A stretch of 64,000 bases of DNA from Terrisporobacter mayombei (GCF_014333445.1 NZ_JACRYU010000004.1:1-64000); one strand, 5' to 3'; positions 1 to 11,280 are shown, counted from the first letter of the stretch. Notes: a model not told the origin generated them from the sequence alone. Numbers and translations are program-made.

Positions 1-2
1 CT

Positions 3-2525
3 ATGACCATAACTACTATTTTTCAAGAAGTTAAAAAAACTGTAAGTAGCGTATTTGGTGGAAAGAAAAAAAAATCAATTGATATCCCTACAGCTGAAAG
101 TAATCCTATACAACAAACAAGAGATATTCAATCTTTAAGCGAATCTTCTACAAGTGGAACAACTTCAGGTGATTCAACTACAAGTTCAACTCCACAAATA
201 ACTCCAAGATATTCAAATAACTTTGGCGGAATTTTAACAATTCCATCATTGCCAACTAGATTGCAAACTTCATATAGTACCATTTTAAATATGTTAAAAT
301 ATGGTATAAATATATTTCAAGAGTTGGAAAATAGAATTGACAAAGTTAATAATCAAATTAAACTCTTAGATTTACAAATGGAGAATTCAGTAGGGACTAA
401 AAAAATAAAAGATCTTCAAACTCAAAATGAACTATATGCACAACAATGCAAATTGCAAAAAGATTTATTTGATGTATTAGAAAATCAAAGAAGAGCAATG
501 CAAGGTAAAGCCCCTAGTTTTGGTTTTTCAATTGACCAACATGGAAATCTAACTAACTATGAGGAAACACTTGAACGTTTAGAGTCTGCATATGAAAATG
601 CTAAGAAAAAAGAAGAAAATTACACAGGTTCAAATGAAACTACTAAAAAAAACTTAGCAAAAGCAACAGAGGATGCAAATAAGAAATTGAGTGAAGCGAA
701 GGAGTTTAGCAGTCAGTATTTAGATTTATTTTATAATAAGATTCCTGGAGCTGAACAAGAATGGCAAAAACTTCAAAACTCCATAAAAGAAAATAATGAT
801 GAAATTGAAAAACTTAACAGGAATAATAAATTATTTAAATATCAAAATTCTATTGAAAAAATAAATAATCAAATGGATATATGGAATGATAATTTAGGCT
901 TATTAAAAGTTAAGTTGAATAAAGCAAATGGAGTTAATAAGATTAATATTTTAAATCAACAAATAAATGCATCTCAGTCTTTAATGAACTATCAAAAAAG
1001 CATTTTAGATAATTATGCAAGAATGATAGATGTATATAAAAATGATTTATTTGGATATGGAATAAGATTTGATGCTAACAATGATATAACTAATTTAGAT
1101 GAAGTTTTAAATAATTATCAAAACTCAAGCGATTTAGAAAAAATTAAAGATTTAATTGATGAGTATTTAGACATACAAAGAGATAAAATTCCTGATATTA
1201 AAGAAGAATACGAATCATTAAATAATGAGATAAAAGAATATTCCGATGAAATAGAAAAATTAAATAGAGAAGATAAATTATATAGATTTAATAATGCTAT
1301 TAAAGAGCTTAATAACGAAATGGATAAGTGGGCAGATAAGATTGATTTAATTGATGTTAAATTAGATGGTGCAAATGGAGTTGAGAAGGTAAATTTAATG
1401 AAAAATAAAATCGAAGCCTTAAATAAACAACTTCAAATACAAAGTAATATAATCAATTCTATTAATTCTCAATTACCAGCATATCAACAAGACCTAAGCA
1501 AATATGGTGTTCAATTTGATAAAAATGGTGACATAACTAACTACGAGGAGATATTAAATAAATATCAAAATAGTGAAGATTTAGAAAAAATAACTGAATT
1601 AATAGATGAATATATTGATAAGGTTAGAGATGAATTGCCTGATGCACAAAAAGAGTACCATGAGTTAGAGAATGCTATAAAAGATGTTTATCAAGAACAA
1701 TTAGAAATGACTAAAGATGTTGAAGATAAACTTACTCAAATTTATAAAAAACAAATAGAGGATAAAATAAAAGCCATCGAAAAGCAAAGAGATGCTGAGT
1801 TAAAAATATTAGATGAGAAGAAAAAAGCATATCAAGCATATAGAGATGAAATAAATTATAAAGATGATTATGACGACCAAATGAAGAAAATCAATAAATT
1901 ACAGAAACAATTAGAAAATGCACAAAGAGATGATTCTTTAGGTGGTAGAAAAAAAGTAGAAGAATTATTAGAGCAGTTAGAAGAAGAAAATAAAAAACTT
2001 CAAGAAATTGTTCAAGATAAGATAGATAAAGATATCAATGACACTTTTGATAAAGAAAATGACAGAATTGAAGATAAAGCTGATAAAGAAATTGAAGACT
2101 TAGAAAACAAATGGACTGATAGTAAAATAGCGGAATTAGTTGCTCAGGCACTAGGAAGTGGAGTTTTTACTAGTATTGATGGAGAAGTTTCTAGTTTAAA
2201 GGATACTATGTTGGAATTCACAGAGGAAAGTGGAGAGGCATTAGGTGTATTAGGTTCTCAAATACAAAAAGAACTTTGTGATAAGTTAGTAGTTGCACAA
2301 GATGTGATGGATAATTTACCTAATATTTTAGACAAATTGAATTTAAAAGATTATTCAGCTAGAAGTATAAACATGCAAAGTGGAAGTGGTGCGAGAACTA
2401 TAAGTATAGGAGACACGAATATAAATATTTCAGGAAATGCAAACGATGATGTTGTAAATAAAATTAAGGAAGTAGTTAAAGCAGAAAATGAAAAATTAAT
2501 AAAAGAACTTTACGATAGAAGTTAA
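3..2525 (+). CDS. Tail tape measure protein, probably 5'-truncated by the window edge
   Basis: Sets tail length and sits inside the tail tube. The visible 840 residues are almost wholly alpha-helical and charged. Three related segments about 165 residues apart (starting near residues 180, 355 and 515) share an IT-N-EEIL ... LIDEYLD ... EKLNR pattern, as expected for a repeat-built ruler. A short Ser/Thr-rich stretch (about 45-65) and a hydrophobic patch near 75-105 precede the coiled coil. It is followed 55 bases later by a distal-tail-like gene, the usual order in siphovirus tails. The first ATG is at the third base of the window and its N-terminus does not look native, so the real gene probably starts outside. 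The call rests on architecture and position. Confidence 0.72.
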   Translation: MTITTIFQEVKKTVSSVFGGKKKKSIDIPTAESNPIQQTRDIQSLSESSTSGTTSGDSTTSSTPQITPRYSNNFGGILTIPSLPTRLQTSYSTILNMLKYGINIFQELENRIDKVNNQIKLLDLQMENSVGTKKIKDLQTQNELYAQQCKLQKDLFDVLENQRRAMQGKAPSFGFSIDQHGNLTNYEETLERLESAYENAKKKEENYTGSNETTKKNLAKATEDANKKLSEAKEFSSQYLDLFYNKIPGAEQEWQKLQNSIKENNDEIEKLNRNNKLFKYQNSIEKINNQMDIWNDNLGLLKVKLNKANGVNKINILNQQINASQSLMNYQKSILDNYARMIDVYKNDLFGYGIRFDANNDITNLDEVLNNYQNSSDLEKIKDLIDEYLDIQRDKIPDIKEEYESLNNEIKEYSDEIEKLNREDKLYRFNNAIKELNNEMDKWADKIDLIDVKLDGANGVEKVNLMKNKIEALNKQLQIQSNIINSINSQLPAYQQDLSKYGVQFDKNGDITNYEEILNKYQNSEDLEKITELIDEYIDKVRDELPDAQKEYHELENAIKDVYQEQLEMTKDVEDKLTQIYKKQIEDKIKAIEKQRDAELKILDEKKKAYQAYRDEINYKDDYDDQMKKINKLQKQLENAQRDDSLGGRKKVEELLEQLEEENKKLQEIVQDKIDKDINDTFDKENDRIEDKADKEIEDLENKWTDSKIAELVAQALGSGVFTSIDGEVSSLKDTMLEFTEESGEALGVLGSQIQKELCDKLVVAQDVMDNLPNILDKLNLKDYSARSINMQSGSGARTISIGDTNINISGNANDDVVNKIKEVVKAENEKLIKELYDRS

Positions 2526-2579
2526 ATTTAAGGGGTTGCCTAATGGTGACTCCTTTTTATTTTATAAGGAGGCGATACA

Positions 2580-3326
2580 GTGTTTATATCTAAAGACTTT
2601 ACTTTTGATAGCATAGATAATAGTGACTATAATGTGATATTAGTTGAGTTTGATTCAGATATATTGAATGAGATAGGAGTAGTATATAAAAGAGATATTA
2701 GCAGAGAAGATGGAAGCACATATAATCCTACGTTCAATGTTGAAAATGGAGAACCAGATGATATAGTATTAAATTTAATGTTAGTTGATGATAATATGAT
2801 ACCTAAAGTGTGGAGTGAAGAAGACATTATAAATGTAAAAAAATGGATAATCAAAGATGAATTTAAGCCATTCATAAGTCAAGATAATCCTGATTATATA
2901 TATTATTTTCAATGTTCAAATATAAGAAAAAAATTTACCACAAAAGGTGAAGGTGTATTGGAGGTAACATTCAAACCTATGGACTGTTTTGTTTATAAAA
3001 AATATAGCAAAACAATTACTGTAGATGCTACTGCCAGTTTATCTATATCAAATCCTACTAATGAAGATTATTTTCCTATAATTGAAATCACCAACAAAGG
3101 AGATAACTCTACTATTAATAAAATAAATGAATTAGAAATAGAAGGATTAAATAAAGATGAAGGTGTTACAATAGATAACTTAATGTTGACAGTTCTAAAT
3201 GGAGACATAAATAAGTTTAAATGTTGTAATAGAAAATGGATAAAATTAAATCCTGGGACAAACACATTAAATTTAAGTGGGAATTGTGAAGTTAAAATAT
3301 TAGCAGAATTTCCGATTATGTTATAG
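2580..3326 (+). CDS. Distal tail protein (Dit-like)
   Basis: Probable distal tail protein forming the hub between the tail tube and the tip/fibres. It is 248 residues with a beta-rich pattern typical of Sipho_tail family proteins: an N-terminal half with FTFDSID near residue 7 and a C-terminal galectin-like half. It starts at a GTG 7 bases after a strong AAGGAGG, and ends 8 bases before the next tail gene, so the two are translationally linked. Position between tape measure and tail-associated protein is the main support; sequence recognition is moderate. Confidence 0.7.
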   Translation: MFISKDFTFDSIDNSDYNVILVEFDSDILNEIGVVYKRDISREDGSTYNPTFNVENGEPDDIVLNLMLVDDNMIPKVWSEEDIINVKKWIIKDEFKPFISQDNPDYIYYFQCSNIRKKFTTKGEGVLEVTFKPMDCFVYKKYSKTITVDATASLSISNPTNEDYFPIIEITNKGDNSTINKINELEIEGLNKDEGVTIDNLMLTVLNGDINKFKCCNRKWIKLNPGTNTLNLSGNCEVKILAEFPIML

Positions 3327-3334
3327 GTGATGTT

Positions 3335-4993
3335 ATGGATATTATTTTAAAAGAAATAAAAAATAAATATACAGTAACTTTACATAAAGTGAATAGAGAA
3401 ATTATTGGGGAAATACCATTTTTTTATATGGATAGTATTAGTAGAGGTTTGGACGACATAGATCCAATAGAGCTAACTGTAAAAAAATATTATATTTCAA
3501 GTGTAGACAAGCAGAAAAGACAATATTTTTATTATGACGAGTTTAAAACTGAAAGATTGATAGCCCTTGATGGAGAATATTTTGTGATAAAAGAAATTTC
3601 AGAAGATAGCATAAAAAATACTAAAACTATAAAGGCTTATGGATATGAGAAAAAATTAGAAAAGAATAATATTACAGTTGAAGGTATAGGTTTTATGCTG
3701 TTAGATTCAGATGAAGAAAATCTTATATTTTCATTAAGTGATTATATGAAAGAAGAAATAGGATGGTCAATAGGTCATGTAGATAATAACATAAGATACT
3801 CTAATTATTCTGAAGGCGAAACTAAATTAACACCTAGAATGAGATGGCAAGAAAGTTTAGACCAAGATTGGTATTCATTTTTAGCGAATACAGTAGCGGA
3901 ACAATTTGAATGTATAACTGTATTTGATAGAAAAAATAAGACTGTAAATTTATACTCAATAGACTCATTTGGTGAGAATTTAAATATATCTTTATCTTAT
4001 GATAATTATATAAAATCATTAGAACGTAAATCTGATTCATCTAATATAATTACTAGATTAAAATTATCTGGCAATGAAGAAAAATGTTTTGTAAGAGAGT
4101 ATATTCCCAGTGGATATGATTATATAGAAAACTATTCTTACTTTATTGAGAAAGAGGAAATGAGTGAAGAATTAATAAATGCTATGAAGTTGCATGAGGA
4201 AATGATTAAAGGTTTATCTATAGAATGGAGAGGCTTAAAAAATCAAAAGATTCAACTGGAAACAGAAAAAACTAAATTAGAAAATGACTTATATTTTAAT
4301 TTAGAATCATTTAAGCAATACAAATCTATAGCAGAGGGTTATAGGGATAATAACGATCCTACTAATGCCGTAATTTGGGAAGCAAAATGTACTAAATTAA
4401 AAGATGAAGAGGTTATATTAAAAGCCAATATACAAACTAAAAAAAATGAAATAGATAGTATTAGTAAAAGAATGTCAGAAATAAATAGTCAATGTAGAAG
4501 AAATACTGCTAAAAATACAAATGGTGAATTTATATTTAATGACAAGTTATTGGAAGAATTAAAAGAGTTTTTATATTATGATACTTATACTAATGATGCA
4601 TTTTATGATGCAGAGGAATTAATATCTGTCGGAGAGAGAGAACTAGATAGTAAATGTAAACCTACATTTGAATTTACTATAGATAATAAAAATTTTATGA
4701 GAAGATTAATAAATAATAATTTTAGACAGCAATGGAATGGTCAATTAGGATTGGGTGATATTATATCTCTTTATGATAGAGAGGAAAATAAAGAAGAATT
4801 TATATTTTTAGTTGGATATACTCAGAATTTTAAAGACAATTCATTATCTTTAGAGTTATCAAATAAAAAGACTAAAAATAATACAAAAAGAGACATAAGC
4901 ATGTTATTAAAGTTAGCAAAGAATGATAACAAGCAATTGATAAGAAATAGATATGTTTTAAATGCATTAAGAGAATATAGATACAATTTATAG
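3335..4993 (+). CDS. Tail-associated protein (Tal / minor structural protein)
   Basis: Likely the tail-tip protein that follows Dit in Gram-positive siphophages and builds the baseplate hub. It has 552 residues: an N-terminal beta-rich gp27-like hub region (about 1-270), a strongly charged coiled coil (about 275-390) and a mixed C-terminal part. No clear endopeptidase or lysozyme motif is visible, so a lytic role is not claimed. The start ATG lies 8 bases after the previous stop; the gene ends 14 bases before the fibre gene, which has its own AAAGGAG. Confidence 0.65.
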   Translation: MDIILKEIKNKYTVTLHKVNREIIGEIPFFYMDSISRGLDDIDPIELTVKKYYISSVDKQKRQYFYYDEFKTERLIALDGEYFVIKEISEDSIKNTKTIKAYGYEKKLEKNNITVEGIGFMLLDSDEENLIFSLSDYMKEEIGWSIGHVDNNIRYSNYSEGETKLTPRMRWQESLDQDWYSFLANTVAEQFECITVFDRKNKTVNLYSIDSFGENLNISLSYDNYIKSLERKSDSSNIITRLKLSGNEEKCFVREYIPSGYDYIENYSYFIEKEEMSEELINAMKLHEEMIKGLSIEWRGLKNQKIQLETEKTKLENDLYFNLESFKQYKSIAEGYRDNNDPTNAVIWEAKCTKLKDEEVILKANIQTKKNEIDSISKRMSEINSQCRRNTAKNTNGEFIFNDKLLEELKEFLYYDTYTNDAFYDAEELISVGERELDSKCKPTFEFTIDNKNFMRRLINNNFRQQWNGQLGLGDIISLYDREENKEEFIFLVGYTQNFKDNSLSLELSNKKTKNNTKRDISMLLKLAKNDNKQLIRNRYVLNALREYRYNL

Positions 4994-5007
4994 AAAGGAG
5001 AGATTAC

Positions 5008-8000
5008 ATGCCAATTTTAAGTAACACTCCAACGATAAGATATATAACTATACAAAACCTAGTTATAAAGGATTCTAATGTATACTATCCAATAGTAACC
5101 ACTGAGACAAGTAGAAAATACATTTATTGGGATAAAGATTCTCCATATGAATTGATATGTGAAGATGAAATGTTAGAAGATAGAGCAAACTTATACTTAT
5201 TAGTTATAAATAAGAAAGGTAATTTTACTATTGTAAATCAAGATTCGATTAGTGTTAATTTTGATGAAAATATTAAATTAGATGGATTTAATAGTAAATT
5301 AAATGCTACAGTTGAAAAAGTTGATGAGCATACAAAGAAATTTATGAGTGTCACAGAAGATATTAATGGAATTAATAAAACTGTTGGAACTATAACGGAA
5401 GATTTAAATGAAACTAATGAAAAATTAACTAACTACAAACAAACTGCTGACCAAATAGCTATAGATTTGCAAAATACTAATAAAAAATATAATGATGATA
5501 AAGAGTTTAATAAGTTAAGAGAAAATATTATAAGTCTATTAATATCTGAAAATACGTTATTAATAGACTTGAATTCAACTATTAAAGATATAACTAGAGA
5601 TAATAATTTTACGGCAGAGGAAAAAAATGAGGTAAAAGAAACTAAATCTAAAATCACTAATAAAAATGATTTGTTGGTAATTGAAGTTGATAAGTTGGTA
5701 AGTACGTTAGAAAAAGAAGGTTTAACAGATAAAAAAAATCAATTGACATCTGCAAAAGAAGAATATGGTAATGCCTTTGACTTGTTAAATTCAACATTAA
5801 ACTCATTAGTAAGTGGAAGTGTAATAACTCCAACTCAAATAACAACTCTTATAAATTGTATTTCAAACGTATCAACAAAATTAACTAAATTAAAAAACAT
5901 TTGTGATGAAATAATATTCTTAGGTACTGGTGGTACTCTATATGAGGAAATAACAAAGATAACTATGACAGCAGGTGGTATTTATACAAAGATTTCTTCA
6001 ATAGAAGAAAATATAAAGAGTAATCTTTCTTTAGAAAAAGGTATATTAAATCAACATGTGCAGGATTTACAAACTACGGTATATAAGATTGAAACAATAA
6101 TTAAAGAAATATATATAGATGGTTTGGTTAATCAAAATGAAAAAGATTTAGTTCATCAAGATTTAGAACTAATGGAGAATGAGCATAATGATTTAATAAA
6201 TAAATATAATGAATATTTATCAAATGAATATTTAAGTCAAGAAATGAAAGCAAAATTACAGGACATATACTCTGATTATGTAAGTGGCTATGATGCTTTT
6301 GTTAATGAGTTAAATAATGTGATATCAGATGGATTTTTTAATGAAAGTGAAAAAACAAATGTAGATTTAAAATTAGAGGATTATAGAAAAAATATAATTG
6401 TACTTCATAATAATTTATCTTTGGCAATTGATAATTATGAAGAAAATAGATATAAAAGTGAAATAGAGGCTCAGAAAAATCAATTGCAAGGTGAAATAAA
6501 TGAAGTAAAAAAAGATTTAACAGATTTAAATGATAATATTGAAGGAACATTCAAAAATAATATTATTGATGAGTCTGAGAGAAATGCAATAAAGCAAAAT
6601 ATTAAAAATTTAGACATTCAAAAGGCAAATATAGATGGTCAATACAATCAATTATATAAAAATGCTTTATTGATAGATCCACTTAAAACTCAATTTTTAA
6701 ATGTATATACTAATTTTAACAGTTCTTATGATACATTACTTGCAACTTTAAATGAAATATTAAACAAAGATACTCTTATAACTCAACAAGATAAAATAAA
6801 CATGGACAGATGTTATGCTGATTTAGTTTTGAAAACAACAGAGTATACTACTGTTGTTAATCAAGTTGTAGAGTTTATAGCAAATGCAGAAGCAGAACAG
6901 TCAAAGGCTTTGTTTCAAGATGAAATAGATGGCTTACAAAAGCAAATAGATGGACTTGATTTCAGTATAGATGGTGCATTCGCAGACAATTTGTTAGATA
7001 AAGCCGAGAGAGAATTAATAAAGTCTAAATTAGAAAATATAAATACTAATAAGGTTGATATAGATTCTCAATATAACAAGTTATATAATTCACCTGATTT
7101 AAAAAATAGTAATTTAAAAACACAATTCAAGCAAAAATACGATACTTTTATAGAAGGGTATAATAGATTCACTTCTCTAGCAAATACATTATTACAAAAG
7201 GAAGGTATTATAACAGAAGAAGAAAAGACACAATTAAATAGCTTGATATCTTCAATTAATACTTTATTAGGAGAATTCACTACATGTTCTTTAAATGTTG
7301 CAGAAAGTATATATGATACACAAGCTCAAAATAAAGTAGTAGATATAAATAATGATATTTCTGATTTAACAAATAGAATGGACAATGTAGTTGAAACTGT
7401 AGGAAATGCTTTAACTGATGGAATATTAGATAAAGCAGAAAAAACATCTATTGAGCAAGGATTATTAAATTTACAGGCACAAAAAATAGAGATGGATAAT
7501 GAATACAATCAATTATATGCGAATGTAAATTTAGATGAACCAAGCAAATTACAGTTAAAAAATTCTTATGATACTTTTATTTTAAAATATAACAAATTAA
7601 TTGACACTATAAATGTTATGTTAACAAAAGAAGGTATAATTACAGAAATTGAAAGAAATAATTATACTGCTGCATATGAAGATTATAAAACTTATTTGGC
7701 AACTTTTACTCAAAACTTATATGAAGCAAACAATAAAATATATAATAAGATAACTGAAAATGCTAAAGGTGAACTATCAAAAGAAATAAATAAAATATCT
7801 CAATCAGTTTCAGATTTAAGTGGATTAATGAATGGTGCTTTTTATGATGGTGTTTTATCTGAAGCAGAAAAGATAGCGCTAAAAAGTAATTTAGATTTAT
7901 TAAAAGTAGAAAAAGTTGATGTAGATAATCAATATAAGCAACTTTATAATAATTCTAATTTAAGTTCGAGCAATAAATTAAACTTAAAAACTGCTTACGA

Positions 8001-10944
8001 TAATTATATTACTGCATATAATGCGTTAGTAAAATTTATAGAAACATTAATTAATGGCGATGAAAATATAAATGATAGTCATAAAACTCAGTTGGATACA
8101 TTATTAAAGGCACATAATGATAAGTTAGCATTATATGTAACTCAATATAATCTTGCAATAGAAAACATATCTAAATCATACACTGACACAGCAAAAAATG
8201 CACTTCAGCAACAAATAGAAGGGGTTAGTAATTCTGTTTCGGATTTAGAAAAAGATATGACTGGAGTTTTTCAAGATAGTGTTTTAACTGAAGCAGAAAA
8301 AATAGCAATAAAAGAAAGATTGCAAAGTTTACAAGTTGAAAAGGTCAATATAGATAATCAATATAATAGCTTAAATACTAATGTTGATTTAGTAGATAAG
8401 GATGCTTCAAATGCTCCGAAAACTAATTTAAAAAATGCATTTACTAATTTAGTTGCTTCTTACACTAAATTAGTAAATGCTATAAATACATTTCTTAATA
8501 CTCAGGGGATATTAGATGAAACTCATAGAAAGCCTGTAAATGATGCTTTTACTGATTATAAGAATAAGCTGGGTATATATTCTACTAGAGTAAATGAGGC
8601 GATAGATGCTATATCAAAAAAAAGAGTAGAGGATGAGGCTAGCTATAGAAGAGAACAATATTCAGAAATTAATAATACTGTAAATGGAATATCTACTAAG
8701 GTAGGTATGATAGAAAAAACTGCAAATTTGACAAATGAAAAAGTTACGGAAATTTCACAAACAGTTGAGGGGTTAAAAACAACTGTGAGTGATGTGAAGA
8801 CTACTGCTAGTGGGGCTTTAGAAAAAGCAACTACTGCTCAACAAACGGCAGAGGGGTTTAATCAAAGTATAACTAATAGATTAGATAATAACTATTATCA
8901 AAAGACAGAAATAGATACAACGATAGATGGAGTAAAATATAAATTTTCACAAAGCGGTAGGGATAATCGTTTATTAAATTCAAGTTTTAAAAATGATATG
9001 AATTGTTGGACTACACAAACATACAATAACCCTACTGGCGGCTCCATAAACTTTTTAACTCATACCGCAGATTGGGGATTCCCTAATTCAGATATTAAGA
9101 CATGTCAAATAAGGTTGTCAAATCAAACAAATAAAGAATATGGCATAAGACAATATTTTAATACTGTAGTAGGTAAAAAATATACAGTTAGCTTTTATTA
9201 TGCAGCACATAGGACACCACTAGCTAATGTGATTATTAGAGGTGTTTCTGAAAGTGACACCAATGGTTGCCTAACTAATAAACAATTTAATCCATCTGAA
9301 AAAAGTGGAGGTAATTCCACAATAGATAGTTGGGGCAGGTATTCACTAACATTTACTGCTCAATTAACACAACATATTCTTGACATTGTTATAAATGATG
9401 CTTACAGTGAAGGTCATTTATGGATAGCAGAACCAATGGTAGAAGAGGGTGAAATTGTAAATCCTTATTCTCAAAATCCTTCTGAATTGTATGATGGAAT
9501 TACTAATATAGATAGAGATGGTATAAAGGTTTCTATGCAAGATGGAGAAGGCGCTCAAGGTTATTCTCGTATAGCTCACAATGGTATGGAGATATTTGAT
9601 AGCAGTGGTTCTAGGATAGCTCATTTTGGTGATAATGAATCCGCTTATATAAAAACACTAACTGCTGATGAGATAAAGAACAGACATTTATTAAAGTGGA
9701 GTGAACACAGACCTATTTCTTTATATGTTTCGCCTACTGCTACTGGGGATGGTACTGGCAGAGATTCTAATAATAAAGCTAATAGTATTTCTAGTACACT
9801 TAATTGGTTATGGAATACATATGGTTGTTACTCTTGGCAAAGAGATCTTGTTATTTATTTATCTCCCGGTAATTATTGGGGGGCTGATAATTATATAGGT
9901 GGTTGGATTGGGACTGGATGTATTCATATAATATTTGAGCCTTGGGCATCCATTAGGAGTACTATAAAAATAGAGGAATGCAATATGCCTGTTATAATAA
10001 AGGGAAGTATAGCTCCCTTTGATATAGAAGTACAAGATAATGCTTACTTGAATTTAAACTCTGACGGTATTGGAATTAATGTAAGAAATTCTACTGTAAT
10101 TGTAGCAGGCTTAAATATGCAAAAAGAAGGATGGGGTGGTAATAATACATGGGATGGGTATGCAGGAATTGCCATTAAAGCTGAAAAAGGTGCTAAAGTT
10201 TTAGTATCAAATTGTGATTTTGCAGGTTGGTGGTATTCGTGTGTATCTGACGAATCCTCATATGTATCTATTGATAATTGTGTTGGCCATGTTGGTTGTG
10301 TCGCTACAATGGGTAATGGTGGTATTATTTCCATTGATAGGTGTACACCTATAAACAGTACACGAGTATATAAACAACCTGGTGGTCACCTTTTAGATAC
10401 TGGTAATACTTGGACATCTAACTCAAAATTTGCCCCTAAACCAGAAAGTCCACAACCTCCACCACCTGTACCTACTGAAAAATGGGCATGGGTTGAAAAT
10501 ACGTTTTGGGCTACTTCATTAAGAACTGCTCCAGAAGGTTCTGGATCTGGAACTTCTTCAAGGAGTGGTCAATGGGGGCAAGGTAAGTGGGGTGGCTATA
10601 AACCACATAGAGGATTTGCTTCATTTAGTGGTATAAATGACTGGTGTAACGGTGGTAGAAACTTTACTGTTGAACTTACTATGACAAGACTTAATACAAA
10701 TCATGGTTACGGTGGAGCAGTCCCTGTTCCTAAAATAAAAACCACAAATGGAAGTTTTTGGAATTGTGGTACGGCATTTGCAAGAGGTGCTACTCACACA
10801 ATTAAATTGCCTTCTGATGTGACTAACGCTTTAGTTACTGGTGGTTGGGATCAATTAGAAATGTGGGCTGGTGCTAGTACAAATGATTATTCGTTTTATA
10901 ACAATGTTAGAATAAAAGTAGTATGCGAGAAACGTGTGCAATAG
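5008..10944 (+). CDS. Giant tail fibre / receptor-binding protein with tandem helical modules
   Basis: A 1978-residue modular fibre. Residues 1-110 look like a structural adaptor. From about 198 to 1230 come repeated helical modules, best seen at residues 371, 517, 660, 804, 948 and 1090 (spacing 142-146), each opening with a D-x-x-L-D/S/T-E-A-E-K-like motif and holding a Q-Y-N-x-L-Y motif. Coiled coil follows, then a jelly-roll-like region near 1318-1480 starting NRLLNSSF, a DGIKVSM/HNGMEIF tail-fibre segment, a Gly/Asn-rich region near 1570-1805 resembling a right-handed beta-helix, a proline linker (PESPQPPPPVP) and a Trp/Gly-rich C-terminal domain (about 1825-1978), probably the host-binding tip. 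It starts at an ATG after AGAAAGGAGAG. Confidence 0.75.
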   Translation: MPILSNTPTIRYITIQNLVIKDSNVYYPIVTTETSRKYIYWDKDSPYELICEDEMLEDRANLYLLVINKKGNFTIVNQDSISVNFDENIKLDGFNSKLNATVEKVDEHTKKFMSVTEDINGINKTVGTITEDLNETNEKLTNYKQTADQIAIDLQNTNKKYNDDKEFNKLRENIISLLISENTLLIDLNSTIKDITRDNNFTAEEKNEVKETKSKITNKNDLLVIEVDKLVSTLEKEGLTDKKNQLTSAKEEYGNAFDLLNSTLNSLVSGSVITPTQITTLINCISNVSTKLTKLKNICDEIIFLGTGGTLYEEITKITMTAGGIYTKISSIEENIKSNLSLEKGILNQHVQDLQTTVYKIETIIKEIYIDGLVNQNEKDLVHQDLELMENEHNDLINKYNEYLSNEYLSQEMKAKLQDIYSDYVSGYDAFVNELNNVISDGFFNESEKTNVDLKLEDYRKNIIVLHNNLSLAIDNYEENRYKSEIEAQKNQLQGEINEVKKDLTDLNDNIEGTFKNNIIDESERNAIKQNIKNLDIQKANIDGQYNQLYKNALLIDPLKTQFLNVYTNFNSSYDTLLATLNEILNKDTLITQQDKINMDRCYADLVLKTTEYTTVVNQVVEFIANAEAEQSKALFQDEIDGLQKQIDGLDFSIDGAFADNLLDKAERELIKSKLENINTNKVDIDSQYNKLYNSPDLKNSNLKTQFKQKYDTFIEGYNRFTSLANTLLQKEGIITEEEKTQLNSLISSINTLLGEFTTCSLNVAESIYDTQAQNKVVDINNDISDLTNRMDNVVETVGNALTDGILDKAEKTSIEQGLLNLQAQKIEMDNEYNQLYANVNLDEPSKLQLKNSYDTFILKYNKLIDTINVMLTKEGIITEIERNNYTAAYEDYKTYLATFTQNLYEANNKIYNKITENAKGELSKEINKISQSVSDLSGLMNGAFYDGVLSEAEKIALKSNLDLLKVEKVDVDNQYKQLYNNSNLSSSNKLNLKTAYDNYITAYNALVKFIETLINGDENINDSHKTQLDTLLKAHNDKLALYVTQYNLAIENISKSYTDTAKNALQQQIEGVSNSVSDLEKDMTGVFQDSVLTEAEKIAIKERLQSLQVEKVNIDNQYNSLNTNVDLVDKDASNAPKTNLKNAFTNLVASYTKLVNAINTFLNTQGILDETHRKPVNDAFTDYKNKLGIYSTRVNEAIDAISKKRVEDEASYRREQYSEINNTVNGISTKVGMIEKTANLTNEKVTEISQTVEGLKTTVSDVKTTASGALEKATTAQQTAEGFNQSITNRLDNNYYQKTEIDTTIDGVKYKFSQSGRDNRLLNSSFKNDMNCWTTQTYNNPTGGSINFLTHTADWGFPNSDIKTCQIRLSNQTNKEYGIRQYFNTVVGKKYTVSFYYAAHRTPLANVIIRGVSESDTNGCLTNKQFNPSEKSGGNSTIDSWGRYSLTFTAQLTQHILDIVINDAYSEGHLWIAEPMVEEGEIVNPYSQNPSELYDGITNIDRDGIKVSMQDGEGAQGYSRIAHNGMEIFDSSGSRIAHFGDNESAYIKTLTADEIKNRHLLKWSEHRPISLYVSPTATGDGTGRDSNNKANSISSTLNWLWNTYGCYSWQRDLVIYLSPGNYWGADNYIGGWIGTGCIHIIFEPWASIRSTIKIEECNMPVIIKGSIAPFDIEVQDNAYLNLNSDGIGINVRNSTVIVAGLNMQKEGWGGNNTWDGYAGIAIKAEKGAKVLVSNCDFAGWWYSCVSDESSYVSIDNCVGHVGCVATMGNGGIISIDRCTPINSTRVYKQPGGHLLDTGNTWTSNSKFAPKPESPQPPPPVPTEKWAWVENTFWATSLRTAPEGSGSGTSSRSGQWGQGKWGGYKPHRGFASFSGINDWCNGGRNFTVELTMTRLNTNHGYGGAVPVPKIKTTNGSFWNCGTAFARGATHTIKLPSDVTNALVTGGWDQLEMWAGASTNDYSFYNNVRIKVVCEKRVQ

Positions 10945-10959
10945 AAAGGAGAAGATATT

Positions 10960-11235
10960 ATGAGAGAAACAAAAATAAATGAGTTTTTAACTTCACAAAA
11001 TAACCAAACTATTAATTTTAATAAGGATATAATTGTTAGTGATTTAGATGGTAATAGCAGAGTAATTATAAAATGTTATTGCACTATAATAAGTGGGAAA
11101 AGTATAAGTCACTATATGACGGTAGAAGATGAAGGAATATTTGAAAATAACAAAGAAGCAATTCAGACCGAAATAAACAAATTCAAAGAAGAAGCGATTA
11201 AACTAGCTCAAAACAATAATGTACCAATAATATAG
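10960..11235 (+). CDS. Small phage protein of unknown function
   Basis: A 91-residue acidic protein with a beta-rich N-terminal half (a YCTII stretch around residue 40) and a helical C-terminus. It has no signal peptide or membrane segment. It starts at an ATG after AAAGGAGAAG, 15 bases behind the fibre gene and ahead of the holin, so it belongs to the tail-lysis junction. I do not recognise a family; a minor tail or lysis accessory protein is possible from position only. Confidence 0.6.
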   Translation: MRETKINEFLTSQNNQTINFNKDIIVSDLDGNSRVIIKCYCTIISGKSISHYMTVEDEGIFENNKEAIQTEINKFKEEAIKLAQNNNVPII

Positions 11236-11280
11236 TTTCATAATTAATAAAATCACAATTTTATTTAGTGGTTTGTGCCT

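Noticed and set aside
9701..9898. Plus-strand ORF of 65 codons inside the giant fibre
   Set aside because: Out-of-frame, hydrophobic by frame shift, no SD.
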